DNA from: CAVTGO01 sp963734275 | GTDB lineage: Bacteria > Actinomycetota > UBA4738 > HRBIN12 | Assembly: GCA_963734275.1 (NCBI GenBank) | Contig: CAVTGO010000002.1 | Span: forward strand, 1-64,000 | Length of the DNA stretch: 64,000 nucleotides | Direction: 5' to 3' | Shown here: positions 1-9,624 of the stretch, piece after piece | Position numbering within the stretch: the stretch's first letter is position 1 | Layout: the number at the start of each line of letters is the position of its first letter | Position numbers and translations under genes: made by a program | Notes under the pieces: generated by a model | The model's database searches: none | What the model was told of the DNA's origin: nothing | What the model saw: the letters and a program-made list of their open reading frames with translations, nothing else

Positions 1-82
1 CGGCCTTCCTCGCCGAGGATCGCCACGCTTCGCGTTCGCGCCGACGCGCTGCAGCGCTGCGCCTGCTCGCGCGTACCGCTGA

Positions 83-586
83 CGGCATCTGTCGGCGAAA
101 ACGAACACCACCGAGGGCATCGACGCCGCGAAGCGGATCCGCGAGGACCACCCCGAGATCGGGGTCGTCGTCCTGTCGCAGTTCGCCGAGGAGGAGTACG
201 CCTACGACCTGTTGAAGGACGGGGCCGCGGGACTCGGGTACCTGCTGAAGGAGCGGGTCTCGGACCTCGAGGAGGTCGTCCGGGCCTTGAACGAGGTCGC
301 GAAGGGCGGCTCTGTCCTCGACCCCAAGGTCGTCGAGGCGCTCGTGGCGGCCAAGGACCGGATGGCGCACTCGCCCCTCCGCCAGCTCACGGACCGGGAG
401 CGGGAGGTCCTCGAGAACATGGCGCAGGGCAAGAACAACGCCTCGATCGCCAAGGCCCTGTTCCTCACCGAGCGCGCCGTCGAGAAGCACATCAACTCCC
501 TGTTCCACAAGCTCGGGCTCTCGGAGGAGGTCGACGTCCACCGCCGCGTGATGGCGGTGCTGGCGTTCCTCCGAGAGTCGTCCTGA
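83..586 (+). CDS. NarL/LuxR-type response regulator, N-terminally truncated
   Basis: The C-terminal half is a clear NarL-family regulator. The receiver end (hydrophobic strand VVVLSQF with the conserved Ser, then GYLLKERV with the conserved Lys) is followed by a LuxR-type helix-turn-helix (LTDREREVLENMAQGKNN through ERAVEKHINSLFHKLGL). The frame is open only from 83 because a TGA lies at 80-82. The first about 60 receiver residues, including the acidic pocket and the phosphorylated Asp, are not readable in this frame. A TTG at 212 could start a short product, but it lies inside the receiver. Homologues have about 210-220 residues. It reads toward the kinase array but is separated from it by an opposite-strand gene. 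The truncation may be a contig-end or assembly artefact. Confidence 0.75.
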   Translation, partial: RHLSAKTNTTEGIDAAKRIREDHPEIGVVVLSQFAEEEYAYDLLKDGAAGLGYLLKERVSDLEEVVRALNEVAKGGSVLDPKVVEALVAAKDRMAHSPLRQLTDREREVLENMAQGKNNASIAKALFLTERAVEKHINSLFHKLGLSEEVDVHRRVMAVLAFLRESS

Positions 587-597
587 GCTCACGCCGC

Positions 598-1006
598 TCA
601 CTGCGCGGTGCGCGTGTCCACGATGTAGACCGAGCAGGGTGCGTGGCGCATGACCAGATTCGGGACGCTGTCGCGGACCCGCCACCATGCACCGTGCGTG
701 CCGCGGTTGCCGAGCACGATCGTGTCCACCCGCTCGTTGGCCGCGACCTCCACCAGTCGCTCGGCCGGGTCGCCGGGCTCGGCCCAGCTGCGCACCGGGA
801 CGGCGGGGAACCGGCCGGCCATCGCGCGCAGGTAGCCCTCGGGGTCGGCCGACTTCTTCGGGATCGGCCGCGTCGTGGGCCGCGCCGTTCGAGCGCACGT
901 GCACGACGAGCAGCTCCGCCTCGTTCACGCGGGCGAGCTCCGCCGCAGCCTGGACTGCCAGGTCCGCCGCCACCGAGGTGTCCGTCCCCACCAGGATCTT
1001 CTTCAT
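598..1006 (-). pseudogene. Universal stress protein (UspA family), single-base frameshift
   Basis: Read from ATG at 1006, the N-terminus is a typical Usp fold start (MKKILVGTDTSVAADLAV, then ELLVVHVRS). The C-terminal half (VDTIVLGNRGTHGAW ... HAPCSVYIVDT) lies in another frame and carries the Usp nucleotide-loop signature GxxGxxG. Total length is 409 nt. Removing one base from the GGG at 860-862 (CCC on the coding strand) restores a continuous reading frame of about 135 residues, the normal Usp length. A strong ribosome-binding site (GGAGG) lies about 8 nt upstream of the ATG. Usp proteins bind ATP/AMP and act in stress tolerance. The frameshift is probably a consensus error, so the gene may be intact in the organism. 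Confidence 0.75.
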
Positions 1007-1175
1007 GGTTCCGCCTCCTTCATCTGCCACGGCCCACGGTAGGCCGAGACGGTCGCGCCCACGACGGCGCACGCACCACAAGATGTGGGGGGTGCCAGCA
1101 CCCCGCCGCGGGTGTGGTTCCAGCGCCCGAAGGGGACGGCCGCCCCCCTTGGAGCCGGGGTCCCCAGCTGCCACG

Positions 1176-3329
1176 ATGCGGCGTATGAAGGTGACCGAGG
1201 TCGACCCGCGGATGACGAACTCGGCGACGCGCCGGCTCGCACACGCTCTTTGGCTCGCCGCGATCCTGCTCTGGGCCGCGAGCATCGTTCAGATCCTCAT
1301 CGACCGGCCGTCCGAGGCGATCCTCGTCGTCCTGCTCGGGCTGCCGACGGCGACGTACGCGACCGTCGGCACCCTCGTCGCCCGGCGCCGACCCGACAAC
1401 CCGATCGGCTGGCTCTTCTGCGCGGCGGCGCTCGGACTCGCGCTGTGGATGTTCGGGAACGCCTATGCGCAGTCCGGGCTGGGCGACCAGCCCGTCGGTC
1501 TCGGCTCGCTCCCGGGCGCCGCCGTCGCCGCGTGGATCGGCGTCCTCAGCTCGGCCCTGATCCTGCCGGTCGCGCTCCCGACCTTCCTCTTGTACTTCCC
1601 CGACGGCCACCTCCGATCCCGCAGGTGGCGTGTCGCGATCGCGCTCATCGTCCTCGGGGGCACGCTCATCGCCATCGGCGCGGTGGCCGAGGCCCACCAG
1701 AACTCGGGGAGCATCCACCTGGTTCCGCCGACGTGGGTCGCCCGGATCCCCGGTGTCGGCGGGTTCTTCGCCGCCGGCCTGGCCTTCGCGGTCGCCGCGG
1801 CCTTCGCCGGGCTGCTCGCGCTCGTGCTGAGATTCCGATCCGCGACGGCCCAGGAGCGACAACCGCTCCGGCTGCTCGTCGCCATGATCACGGCGATGGC
1901 CGTGGCCACGGCGATCGCGATCGTGATCGCCCTCGCGTCCGGGGGTGCGGAGTGGTCGTGGATCCCGGTCGTGCTGGCTTTCCTCGTCGACGGCTTCGGG
2001 GTCCTGATCGGGATCCCGCTCGCAACCGCGGCCGCCGTCCTCACGTACGGGCTCTACGACGTCGGGGTCGTGATGAAGAAGACGGTCGTCTACGTCTTGC
2101 TGGTGGTGTTCTTCCTCCTCCTCCTCGGCCTGGTGAGCCTGATGCTCACGCCGCTCGCCTTCCTCGGATCCGGCGGCGGCGGCTCGGGGGATCGCGAGCT
2201 CGTGGTGGCCCGGATCGCGACGGCGATCTCGACGTTCGCGATCGTGCTCGTCTTCGGGATCCGGCCGGCCAAGCGACTAGCGAGGCGCCTGGTGTTCGGC
2301 AGGCGAGCCACCCCGTACGAGGCGATGGCCGAGTTCTCCGAGCGTTTGGGAGAGACGTACTCGACCGACGACGTGCTTCCGCGGATGGCCGAGATCGTCC
2401 GCGCCTCGACCGGTGCGGACGTCGCCAGGGTCTGGCTCCGCGTGGGAACGGAGCTCCGGCCGGCTGCATCGGCACCGAGCTCGGCGCCGGCCGCGGAGCC
2501 GATCCCCTCGGTCGGCGACGAGCTCCCCGAGACCGGCGGGATCCGGACCTTCCCCGTGCGCGACCGCGGCGAGCTCCTCGGCGCCCTGACCGTGGCGATG
2601 CCGGCCGCCGAACCTCTGCGGAAGGGTGGCGAGAAGCTCGTTACCGACCTGGCGAGCCAGGCGGGGCTGGTGCTCCGCAACGTTCGCCTGATCGAGGAGC
2701 TCCAGGAGTCTCGGCGGCGCATCGTGACTGCGCAGGACGAGCGCGCGCGCAAGCTGGAGCGCGACCTGCACGACGGGGCGCAGCAGCAGCTCGTTGCCCT
2801 CTCCGTGAAGGTCGGCCTCGCCGAGCAGCTCACGACGCGAGATCCGGACAAGGCGCGCGCGATCTTGGCCGAGCTCAAGGCGGATGCAACGGACGCGCTC
2901 GGCAACCTGCGGGACCTGGCCCGCGGGATCTATCCGCCGCTCCTCGCGGACAAGGGCCTGGAGGCGGCGCTCGACGCGCAGGCACGCAAGTCGCCGATCG
3001 ACGTGCAGGTCGACGCCGACGGGTGCGGCCGCTATCCGCAGGAGGTCGAGGCCGCCGTCTACTTCTGTGCGCTCGAGGCGCTGCAGAACGTCGCCAAGTA
3101 CGCGGAGGCCGGAACCGCCACGATCGCGCTCGCCGAGACGAACGGCGACCTGTCGTTCCGGATCCGCGACGACGGAAGGGGCTTCGACCCCGCGGCTTCG
3201 CGCACCGGAGCGGGCCTCACGAACATGCGCGACCGGCTCGAGGCGCTCGGCGGGTCGCTCGAGATCACGTCCAGACCGGGCGCGGGAACGACGGTGTCGG
3301 GACGGGTGCCGCTGAAAGGAGCGGGATGA
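1176..3329 (+). CDS. Sensor histidine kinase 1 of a five-kinase array (multi-pass membrane, GAF, HisKA_3, HATPase)
   Basis: About 717 residues. The N-terminal half is hydrophobic with roughly eight membrane spans. It contains the paralogue-family loop motifs RRRPDNPIGW and FPDGHLRSRRWR, and the pre-GAF motif RATPYEAMAEFSERLGETYS. A GAF-like domain (about residues 375-500) leads into a HisKA_3 dimerisation helix with phospho-acceptor His about 532 in LERDLHDGAQQQL. An HATPase_c domain follows with N box ALQNVAKYA, G1 DDGRGFD and a GAGLTNMRDRLEALGG lid. This is the NarX/DesK/LiaS class of kinase, which normally phosphorylates NarL-type regulators. Start candidates are ATG 1176, 1185 and 1212; none has an ideal ribosome-binding site. 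Its stop overlaps the next ATG (ATGA, 3326-3329), so translation is probably coupled. Confidence 0.9.
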   Translation: MRRMKVTEVDPRMTNSATRRLAHALWLAAILLWAASIVQILIDRPSEAILVVLLGLPTATYATVGTLVARRRPDNPIGWLFCAAALGLALWMFGNAYAQSGLGDQPVGLGSLPGAAVAAWIGVLSSALILPVALPTFLLYFPDGHLRSRRWRVAIALIVLGGTLIAIGAVAEAHQNSGSIHLVPPTWVARIPGVGGFFAAGLAFAVAAAFAGLLALVLRFRSATAQERQPLRLLVAMITAMAVATAIAIVIALASGGAEWSWIPVVLAFLVDGFGVLIGIPLATAAAVLTYGLYDVGVVMKKTVVYVLLVVFFLLLLGLVSLMLTPLAFLGSGGGGSGDRELVVARIATAISTFAIVLVFGIRPAKRLARRLVFGRRATPYEAMAEFSERLGETYSTDDVLPRMAEIVRASTGADVARVWLRVGTELRPAASAPSSAPAAEPIPSVGDELPETGGIRTFPVRDRGELLGALTVAMPAAEPLRKGGEKLVTDLASQAGLVLRNVRLIEELQESRRRIVTAQDERARKLERDLHDGAQQQLVALSVKVGLAEQLTTRDPDKARAILAELKADATDALGNLRDLARGIYPPLLADKGLEAALDAQARKSPIDVQVDADGCGRYPQEVEAAVYFCALEALQNVAKYAEAGTATIALAETNGDLSFRIRDDGRGFDPAASRTGAGLTNMRDRLEALGGSLEITSRPGAGTTVSGRVPLKGAG

Positions 3330-5401
3330 CTGCGCGCACAGCGAGCCGGCTTGCGTGGGGAACGTTCGCCGCCACCGTCGTCGTCTCCATCGCTTCGGTG
3401 GCCCTCATCGTTCTCACGTGGGACACGCCCCGGCCACCCGCCGAGTTCGGACCGAGAGGGTTCTCAGCGGGGATCGCCCTGGTGTTCGGGACGGTCGGCG
3501 CGGTCGTCGCGAGCCGACGCCCGTCGAACCCGATCGGATGGATCTTCTGCGCTTCGGGACTCGGGGCAGCGCTCCAGGCGTTCGGATCCGACTACGCGCT
3601 GTGGGCCCTGATCGAGGAGGAAGGTCGTCCGCCGGGGGGGATCTGGGGCGCGTGGCAGGCCGAGTGGCTGTGGATCGCGTACGTAGGAGGCATAGGCGTC
3701 GTCGCCGCGATCTTCCCACACGGCCGGTTCCTCTCGCGACGCTGGCGCATCCTGATGGTGATCGGCATCGCGGGTGCCGGGTTCGCGATGGTGATGAACG
3801 CTCTCGCCGACGAACTCACCGTCTACGCGAGGTACGACAACCCGGTGCCCTTCGCGTTCCTGTCACGCGATGAAGCCGAGGCCGCGGTCGTCCCCTTCAT
3901 GATCGTGATGCTCGGTGGTGCGGCCAGCCTGGTCGCGCGGTTCCGGCGCTCCCGCGGAGAGGAGCGTCAACAGCTGAAGTGGCTCGCGCTGTCGGTGACC
4001 GGCATCGTGGTCGCACTCATCGTGTACGTGATCATCACAACGGTGGGCGAAGGGTTGAATGCTGCGGGAGCCGATTGGTCGGAGAACCTGATGATCCTGT
4101 CGTTCTTCTCGGTCCCGATCTCGGTCGGTATCGGCGTGCTGAAGTACCGCCTCTACGACGTCGACCTCGTGATCAGCAAGACCCTGGTCTACGGCGCGCT
4201 GGCCGTGTTCATCACCCTCGTGTACGTCGGCATCGTCGTCGGCGTTGGCGCGGCCGTCGGATCGCAGGGCAATGCCGTGCTCTCGGCCATCGCCGCAGCC
4301 GTGGTTGCACTCGCCTTCCAGCCAGCCCGCCGGTACGCGCAGCACCTCGCGAACCGCCTGGTGTACGGCGAGCGCGCAACGCCCTACGAGGTCCTTTCCC
4401 AACTCTCGTCGCGGTTCGCCGACACCTACTCGCTCGACGACGCTCTCCCGCGGCTCGCGCGTGTCACCGCCGAGGCGGTGGGCGCCGATCGAACGCGGGT
4501 CTGGCTCCGCGACGGCGGGACCCTGCGTCCGGCTGCATCGTGGCCGAAGAGCGATCCGGCGGAGCCGGTCCCCATGTCGGGCGACGAGCTGCCGGAGCTC
4601 GGGGCCGACGGCTCGCGCTTCCCGGTGCGACACCAGGGCGAGCTCCTCGGCGCGATCTCGGTCGCGATGCCGGCCAGCGAGCCGCTTTCGCCCACCCAGG
4701 ACAAGCTCCTGCGCGACGTCGCCGATCAAGCCGGTCTCGTCCTGCGCAACGTGGCGCTTCTCGAGGACCTCCGCATGTCCCGTCGTCGTCTCGTCGCGGC
4801 GCAGGACGAGGAGCGCCGCCGATTGGAACGGAACATCCACGACGGTGCCCAACAGCAGCTCGTGGCGATCTCGGTCAAGCTGCGTCTCCTCGAGCAACTC
4901 GTGAGCCGAGACCCGGAGCGAGCGGCCTCCGCGGCGACGGAGCTCCAGGCGGATGCGACGGACGCGCTCGAGAACCTACGCGATCTCGCTCGCGGCATCT
5001 ACCCGCCGCTGCTCGCAGACAAGGGGCTCGCGGCCGCGCTCGAATCCCAAGCCCGCAAGTCCCCCATGCCCGTTTCGGTCGAGCAGGACGGGATCGGACG
5101 CTACTCCCAAGACGTGGAGGCCGCCGTCTACTTCTGCACGCTCGAGGCCCTCCAGAACGTTGCGAAGTACGCGAGGGCATCGGTCGCCAAGATCGTCCTC
5201 GGCGAGGCGGAGGGCCGGCTCACCTTCGCCGTGATCGACGACGGCGCCGGCTTCGACCCCGAGACGGCGGGGCGCGGAGCCGGGCTCACCAACATGCGCG
5301 ACCGCCTGGAGGCGCTCGGCGGCCGGCTCGAGATCCGATCGGCGCCCGGCGCGGGGACGACGGTCGCGGGCACGATCCCGACCGGAGGCGGCACGACGTG
5401 A
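3326..5401 (+). CDS. Sensor histidine kinase 2 of the array
   Basis: 691 residues, same architecture as its neighbours. The membrane module carries RRPSNPIGWIFC and FPHGRFLSRRWR, then EERQQLKWLA and YRLYDVDLVISKTLVYG at the last membrane entry. A GAF-like domain follows. Phospho-acceptor His is about 505 (LERNIHDGAQQQL), and the HATPase has ALQNVAKYA, DDGAGFD and GAGLTNMRDRLEALGG. The ATG lies inside the stop of kinase 1 (ATGA). The C-terminal lid is nearly identical to that of kinase 1, which points to a recent duplication of this pair. The signal sensed is unknown. Membrane plus GAF suggests a membrane or small-molecule cue. Confidence 0.93.
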   Translation: MTARTASRLAWGTFAATVVVSIASVALIVLTWDTPRPPAEFGPRGFSAGIALVFGTVGAVVASRRPSNPIGWIFCASGLGAALQAFGSDYALWALIEEEGRPPGGIWGAWQAEWLWIAYVGGIGVVAAIFPHGRFLSRRWRILMVIGIAGAGFAMVMNALADELTVYARYDNPVPFAFLSRDEAEAAVVPFMIVMLGGAASLVARFRRSRGEERQQLKWLALSVTGIVVALIVYVIITTVGEGLNAAGADWSENLMILSFFSVPISVGIGVLKYRLYDVDLVISKTLVYGALAVFITLVYVGIVVGVGAAVGSQGNAVLSAIAAAVVALAFQPARRYAQHLANRLVYGERATPYEVLSQLSSRFADTYSLDDALPRLARVTAEAVGADRTRVWLRDGGTLRPAASWPKSDPAEPVPMSGDELPELGADGSRFPVRHQGELLGAISVAMPASEPLSPTQDKLLRDVADQAGLVLRNVALLEDLRMSRRRLVAAQDEERRRLERNIHDGAQQQLVAISVKLRLLEQLVSRDPERAASAATELQADATDALENLRDLARGIYPPLLADKGLAAALESQARKSPMPVSVEQDGIGRYSQDVEAAVYFCTLEALQNVAKYARASVAKIVLGEAEGRLTFAVIDDGAGFDPETAGRGAGLTNMRDRLEALGGRLEIRSAPGAGTTVAGTIPTGGGTT

Positions 5402-5414
5402 GGGCATCGGCGGC

Positions 5415-7645
5415 ATGAGCCGTCGCGTCGCGCGGGTACTCGCGGTCGGCATCCTCCTCGCAACCGTCCTCTCCGTGAGCGCGGCGGCCGTGATGCACGT
5501 CTCGATGCGCGACCGTATCCAGCCGGGAACGATCGTCGTGGTCGGCGACCTCGACACGCCGGGGATGCGGGAGGTCCTCGCCGAGCTTGAGGCCCGCGTG
5601 AGTGAAGGCAGCACCCTCATCGAGACCGACGGGGGCGTCAACGTCGCCTTCCTGCTCATCGTGCTCGTCCTGCTCGCCTGGATGTCGGTCGGTGTCCTGA
5701 TCGTGTGGCGGCAGCCGGCGAACTGGGCCGGTTGGCTCTTCATCCTGATCGCCGCGCCGTTCCCGCTCCTCACGCTCCTGCAGGCCCTCGTCGTCTACGG
5801 GCTCAAGGTGGAGGGCGGCGGGATCCCCCTCGTAGGCGTGTGGGCCACGATCGGGGAGTTCCTGCTGTACCCGGTCGCGCTGATCCCGTTGCTGTTCCTC
5901 CTCTATCCGGACGGCCATCTCCCGAGCCGACGGTGGCGATGGGTCTCCGGCACGCTCGTGGGTGGGCTGACGCTCGCGTTCGTCGGGTTCCTGTTCCGGC
6001 CGGGCCCGTTCAACAACTGGCGCGAGGACGGGATCCTCTACGAGAACCCGTTCGGCGTGGGGTGGTTCACCTCGGTCGGCCCGGTGCTGATCACCGTCGG
6101 CGCGATCTCGATCGTCGCGGCCGCGCTCGCGACCGTGCCCGCGGTCCGCCAGCGCTACAAGCGGTCGGTCGGCGAGGAGCGCCAGCAGATGCGCCTGCTG
6201 GTGCTCGTGGCCTCGCTCGCCGGCGGCCTCCTGCTGCTTCTTGTCCTGGCCAACGTCATCGCGGCAGCGGCGGGCGTCGACGGAAGTACCGATGAAGAGC
6301 CCCCGATCTTCCCGATCCTGCTCGGCCTCATGGCGTTCACGGTCGTGGTCGGCATCCCCGTCGCGTACCTGGTGGCGATCCTGCGGTACCGGCTCTGGGA
6401 CCTCGACGTCGTGATCAAGAAGACCGTGATCTTCGGCGTCGTTGCCGGAGGGCTGACTCTGCTGCTCCTCCTCGTGGTCCTGCTTCTGCCTGCCGCAGTG
6501 CTCGGCACGGGACTCTCCGGTTGGGAACGTGGCCTCCTGCTGGTCGGGGCCGCGATCGGCCTGCTGATGGGTCCCTTGCGGCGTCGCGCGCGGCGGTTCG
6601 CGGATCGGATCGTGTACGGCGGTCGAGCGACCCCCTACGAGGTGCTCTCCGCGTTCGGCGAGCGCGTGGGCGAGACGTACTCGACCGAGGACGTCCTGCC
6701 GCGGATGGCGCGCCTGCTCGCCGAGGCCACGGGCGCCGACACGGCGACCGTATGGGTCCGCGTGGGCGGCGACCTCGTCGCCGAGGCGGGACATCCGTCG
6801 GTCGAGCGCGGACGGCGGCTCCCGGCCCGCGGCGACGCGATCCCGCCGATCGAGGGCGAGCACGCGGCCGAGGTCCGCCATCAGGCCGAGCTGCTCGGCG
6901 CGCTGTCGGTGCGGATGCCGGCGAACGATCCCATGGACCCGACGAAGGAGAAGCTGGTCGCCGACCTCGCGGCGCAGGCGGGACTCGTGCTCCGCAACGT
7001 CCGCCTGATCGAGGAACTGCGCGCCTCGCGCCAACGCCTGGTCGCCGCGCAGGACGAGGAGCGCCGGAAGATCGAGCGGAACCTGCACGACGGGGCCCAG
7101 CAGCAGCTCGTGGCCCTCGCCGTGCAGCTGAAGCTCGCCCGAACGATGGTCGAGCGCGATCCGGACAAGGCTGCTCAGATGCTGGACACCCTCCAGGGCT
7201 CGGCGAGCGACGCGATCGAGGACCTGCGCGACCTGGCACGCGGGATCTATCCCCCCTGCTCGCCGACAAGGGCCTCGCGGCCGCGCTGGACGCGCAAGCT
7301 CGAAAGGCCGCGGTCCCGACCACGGTGGAAGCCGAGGGCGTGGCTCGCTACGGACAGGATGTCGAGGCTGCGGTGTACTTCTGCACGCTCGAGGCCCTCA
7401 ACAACGTGGCCAAGTACGCGGAGGCATCGTCGGCCCGCGTGCGACTGACCGCATCGAACGGCGACCTGCGGTTCGAGGTCACCGACGACGGCCGGGGCTT
7501 CGACGCCTCGGCCACGAGCTACGGCACGGGGATGCAGGGCATGGCCGACCGCCTCGACGCGATCGGTGGCGAGCTCACCGTGACCAGCTCGCCCGGCGAG
7601 GGCACGACCGTTACGGGCCGCGTGCCCGTCGGGAGCGCGGCGTGA
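5415..7645 (+). CDS. Sensor histidine kinase 3 of the array, frameshifted near its 3' end
   Basis: The predicted product is about 743 residues. It differs from its paralogues by a longer extracytoplasmic N-terminal segment between the first two membrane spans (about residues 30-75) and by RQPANWAGW in place of the usual NPIGW motif. It keeps YPDGHLPSRRWR, EERQQMRLLV, a GAF-like domain and His about 558 in IERNLHDGAQQQL. The reading frame breaks at a run of six C (7251-7256). Seven C would read GIYPPLLADKG, as in every paralogue. The HATPase (ALNNVAKYA, DDGRGFD, GTGMQGMADRLDAIGG) continues in the other frame to TGA 7643-7645. As given, the protein would lose its ATPase domain. A homopolymer error is the simplest explanation. 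Its stop overlaps the GTG of kinase 4. Confidence 0.85.
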
Positions 7646-9624
7646 AGGCCGAGGGGATCAGGTGGGGTCGTTCCGCTCCGTGGCTCGCCGCGGCCGCGGG
7701 GATCTGCACGGTCGTCGGCTTCGTGGGCATGGCCCTCGGGGCGTTCCCGCCCAGCGAGGACGGCCTGGTCTTGGACCTCGCGCTCGTGCTGGCGGTGGCG
7801 GCGTGGGGAATCCCCGGCGCGCTGATCGGACGGCGGCGGCCCGAGAACCCGATCGGGCTGCTCCTCGCCGTCGAGTCGTTCCTCATCGGGTTCGTCATCC
7901 TCGCCGACCAGATCGCGAAGGCCGAACCCGGGTCGACCTACGCCGCGGTCTACGCCGACGCGCAGGGATACCTCGTGCCGATCCTCCTGATCCCCCCGAC
8001 GGTCCTGCTGCTGTTCCCGGACGGCCGTCCGCCCTCCCGACGGTGGCGCTTCGTGGGATGGATGTTCGGCGTTTCCGCGGTCACCGGGATAGCCGGCCTG
8101 GGTCTCGCACCGGAGCAGAGCGTGCCGTGGGGCACCGCGGCGTCGGTCCTCGCGACGACCTCCGGCTTCTCCGGTCTGGGGGCCTCGGTCCTCGCGATCG
8201 CCTCCCTGGTCGTTCGGTTCCGCCGGAGCCGAGGCCCCGAGCGAGCCCAGATCCGTTGGCTGGCGATCGTGGCGATCGCCGGCGCCCTGTTCCTCGGAGC
8301 CTTGTTCGTTGCGCCGGCCTTCGTGGGCGAGGAGGCCGCCGCCAACGAGATCCTCTTCAACCTGTTCCTGCTGACCCTCGCGGTCGGGCTCCCCGCCGCG
8401 ATCGGCGTCTCGGTGCTCCGCTATCGATTGTGGGAACTCGACGTCGTGGTCAGGAAGACCGTGGTCGCGCTCGTCCTCACATTGCTCTTCGGGGGCGTAG
8501 CACTGCTGCTCCTCGCCTTGTCGACGCAGGCGACCTTCTACCTGGACGGCTGGGCCGGCATCGCCTTCGTCTTCGGCCTCGGCCTCCTGGGGATCCCCTT
8601 CCTCCGTCTGTCGAGGCGGATCGCGACCCGGCTCACGTTCGGCAAGCGCGCCACGCCGTACGAGGTCCTGACGGCCTTCGGCGAACGAGTCGGCGAGACC
8701 TACTCCACCGAGGACGTCTTGCCGCGGATGGCGCAGCTGCTCGCGAGCGCTACGGGCGCGACGTCCGCGCGCGTGCTGCTGCGCATCGGCGGTGAGCTCC
8801 GCCAGGAGGCGGCGACCGGCGATGGATCCGGCGACGAGCACCTCGTGCCCGTCCTGCACCAGGGCGAACAGCTCGGCGCCCTCGCGGCCACGTTCCCCGC
8901 CAGCGATCCGATCGACCCGGCGAAGCGGCGACTGATGGAGAACCTCGCGGCCCAGGCGGGACTCGTCCTCAGCAACGTGAAGTTGATCGAGGAGCTCCGC
9001 GCCTCGCGGCAGCGGCTCGTCGCCGCGCAGGACGAGGAGCGCAGGAAGATCGAGCGGAACATCCACGACGGCGCTCAGCAACAACTCGTCGCGCTCTCGG
9101 TGCAACTGCGACTCCTCGGCACGATGACCGAACGCGACCCGGCCAAAGCCAAGGCGCTCGCCGAAGACCTCGCGCAGGCCTCGACACGGGCGCTCGAGGA
9201 TCTGCGGGACCTGGCCCGTGGCATCTATCCGCCGCTGCTGGCGGACAAGGGGCTCGGGGCGGCGCTCGAGTCGCAGGCCCGCCGCGCGGCGGTTCCGACG
9301 ACGCTCGTCGCGGACGTCGGACGCTACCCGCCCGAGGTCGAGTCCGCTGTGTACTTCTGCTCCCTCGAGGCGCTCAACAACGTCGCGAAGTACGCGAACG
9401 CGAGCCTCGCGGCCGTGCGCCTTACCCAGTCCAACGGCCACCTCTCATTCGAGGTCACCGACGACGGAGCGGGCTTCGACGCCTCGGCCACGAGCTACGG
9501 CACCGGGTTGCAGGGTATGGCCGACCGCCTGGACGCGATCGGCGGCGAGCTCGAGGTCGACAGCGCACCCGGCCGCGGGACCACGGTCCGAGGTCGGGTG
9601 CCACTCGGAGGCGGGCCGACGTGA
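7642..9624 (+). CDS. Sensor histidine kinase 4 of the array
   Basis: 660 residues from a GTG start that overlaps the previous stop (GTGA). The membrane module has RRRPENPIGLLL, FPDGRPPSRRWR, PERAQIRWLA and YRLWELDVVVRKTVVAL. A shortened GAF-like domain precedes His about 475 (IERNIHDGAQQQL), and an intact HATPase has ALNNVAKYA, DDGAGFD and GTGLQGMADRLDAIGG. The SYGTG and QGMADRLDAIGG segments are shared with kinase 3, so kinases 3 and 4 form a second closely related pair. The function is inferred as NarX/LiaS-type autophosphorylation. No ligand can be proposed from the sequence. Confidence 0.93.
   Translation: MKAEGIRWGRSAPWLAAAAGICTVVGFVGMALGAFPPSEDGLVLDLALVLAVAAWGIPGALIGRRRPENPIGLLLAVESFLIGFVILADQIAKAEPGSTYAAVYADAQGYLVPILLIPPTVLLLFPDGRPPSRRWRFVGWMFGVSAVTGIAGLGLAPEQSVPWGTAASVLATTSGFSGLGASVLAIASLVVRFRRSRGPERAQIRWLAIVAIAGALFLGALFVAPAFVGEEAAANEILFNLFLLTLAVGLPAAIGVSVLRYRLWELDVVVRKTVVALVLTLLFGGVALLLLALSTQATFYLDGWAGIAFVFGLGLLGIPFLRLSRRIATRLTFGKRATPYEVLTAFGERVGETYSTEDVLPRMAQLLASATGATSARVLLRIGGELRQEAATGDGSGDEHLVPVLHQGEQLGALAATFPASDPIDPAKRRLMENLAAQAGLVLSNVKLIEELRASRQRLVAAQDEERRKIERNIHDGAQQQLVALSVQLRLLGTMTERDPAKAKALAEDLAQASTRALEDLRDLARGIYPPLLADKGLGAALESQARRAAVPTTLVADVGRYPPEVESAVYFCSLEALNNVAKYANASLAAVRLTQSNGHLSFEVTDDGAGFDASATSYGTGLQGMADRLDAIGGELEVDSAPGRGTTVRGRVPLGGGPT

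Noticed and set aside
1089..1104. Hairpin GGGGTG-CCAG-CACCCC upstream of the kinase array
   Set aside because: A short, GC-rich stem of this type is expected by chance in such DNA; no U-tract or conserved box accompanies it.
5286..7088. Long open frames opposite the kinase genes, coding Arg/Asp/Gly/Pro-rich proteins
   Set aside because: They are shadows of GC-rich coding sequence: low-complexity products, no motifs, no ribosome-binding sites, and they mirror every conserved gene.
7251..7256. Programmed -1/+1 frameshifting in kinase 3
   Set aside because: The C run is not a known slippery heptamer, the other four array kinases need no shift there, and the window is full of similar single-base breaks.
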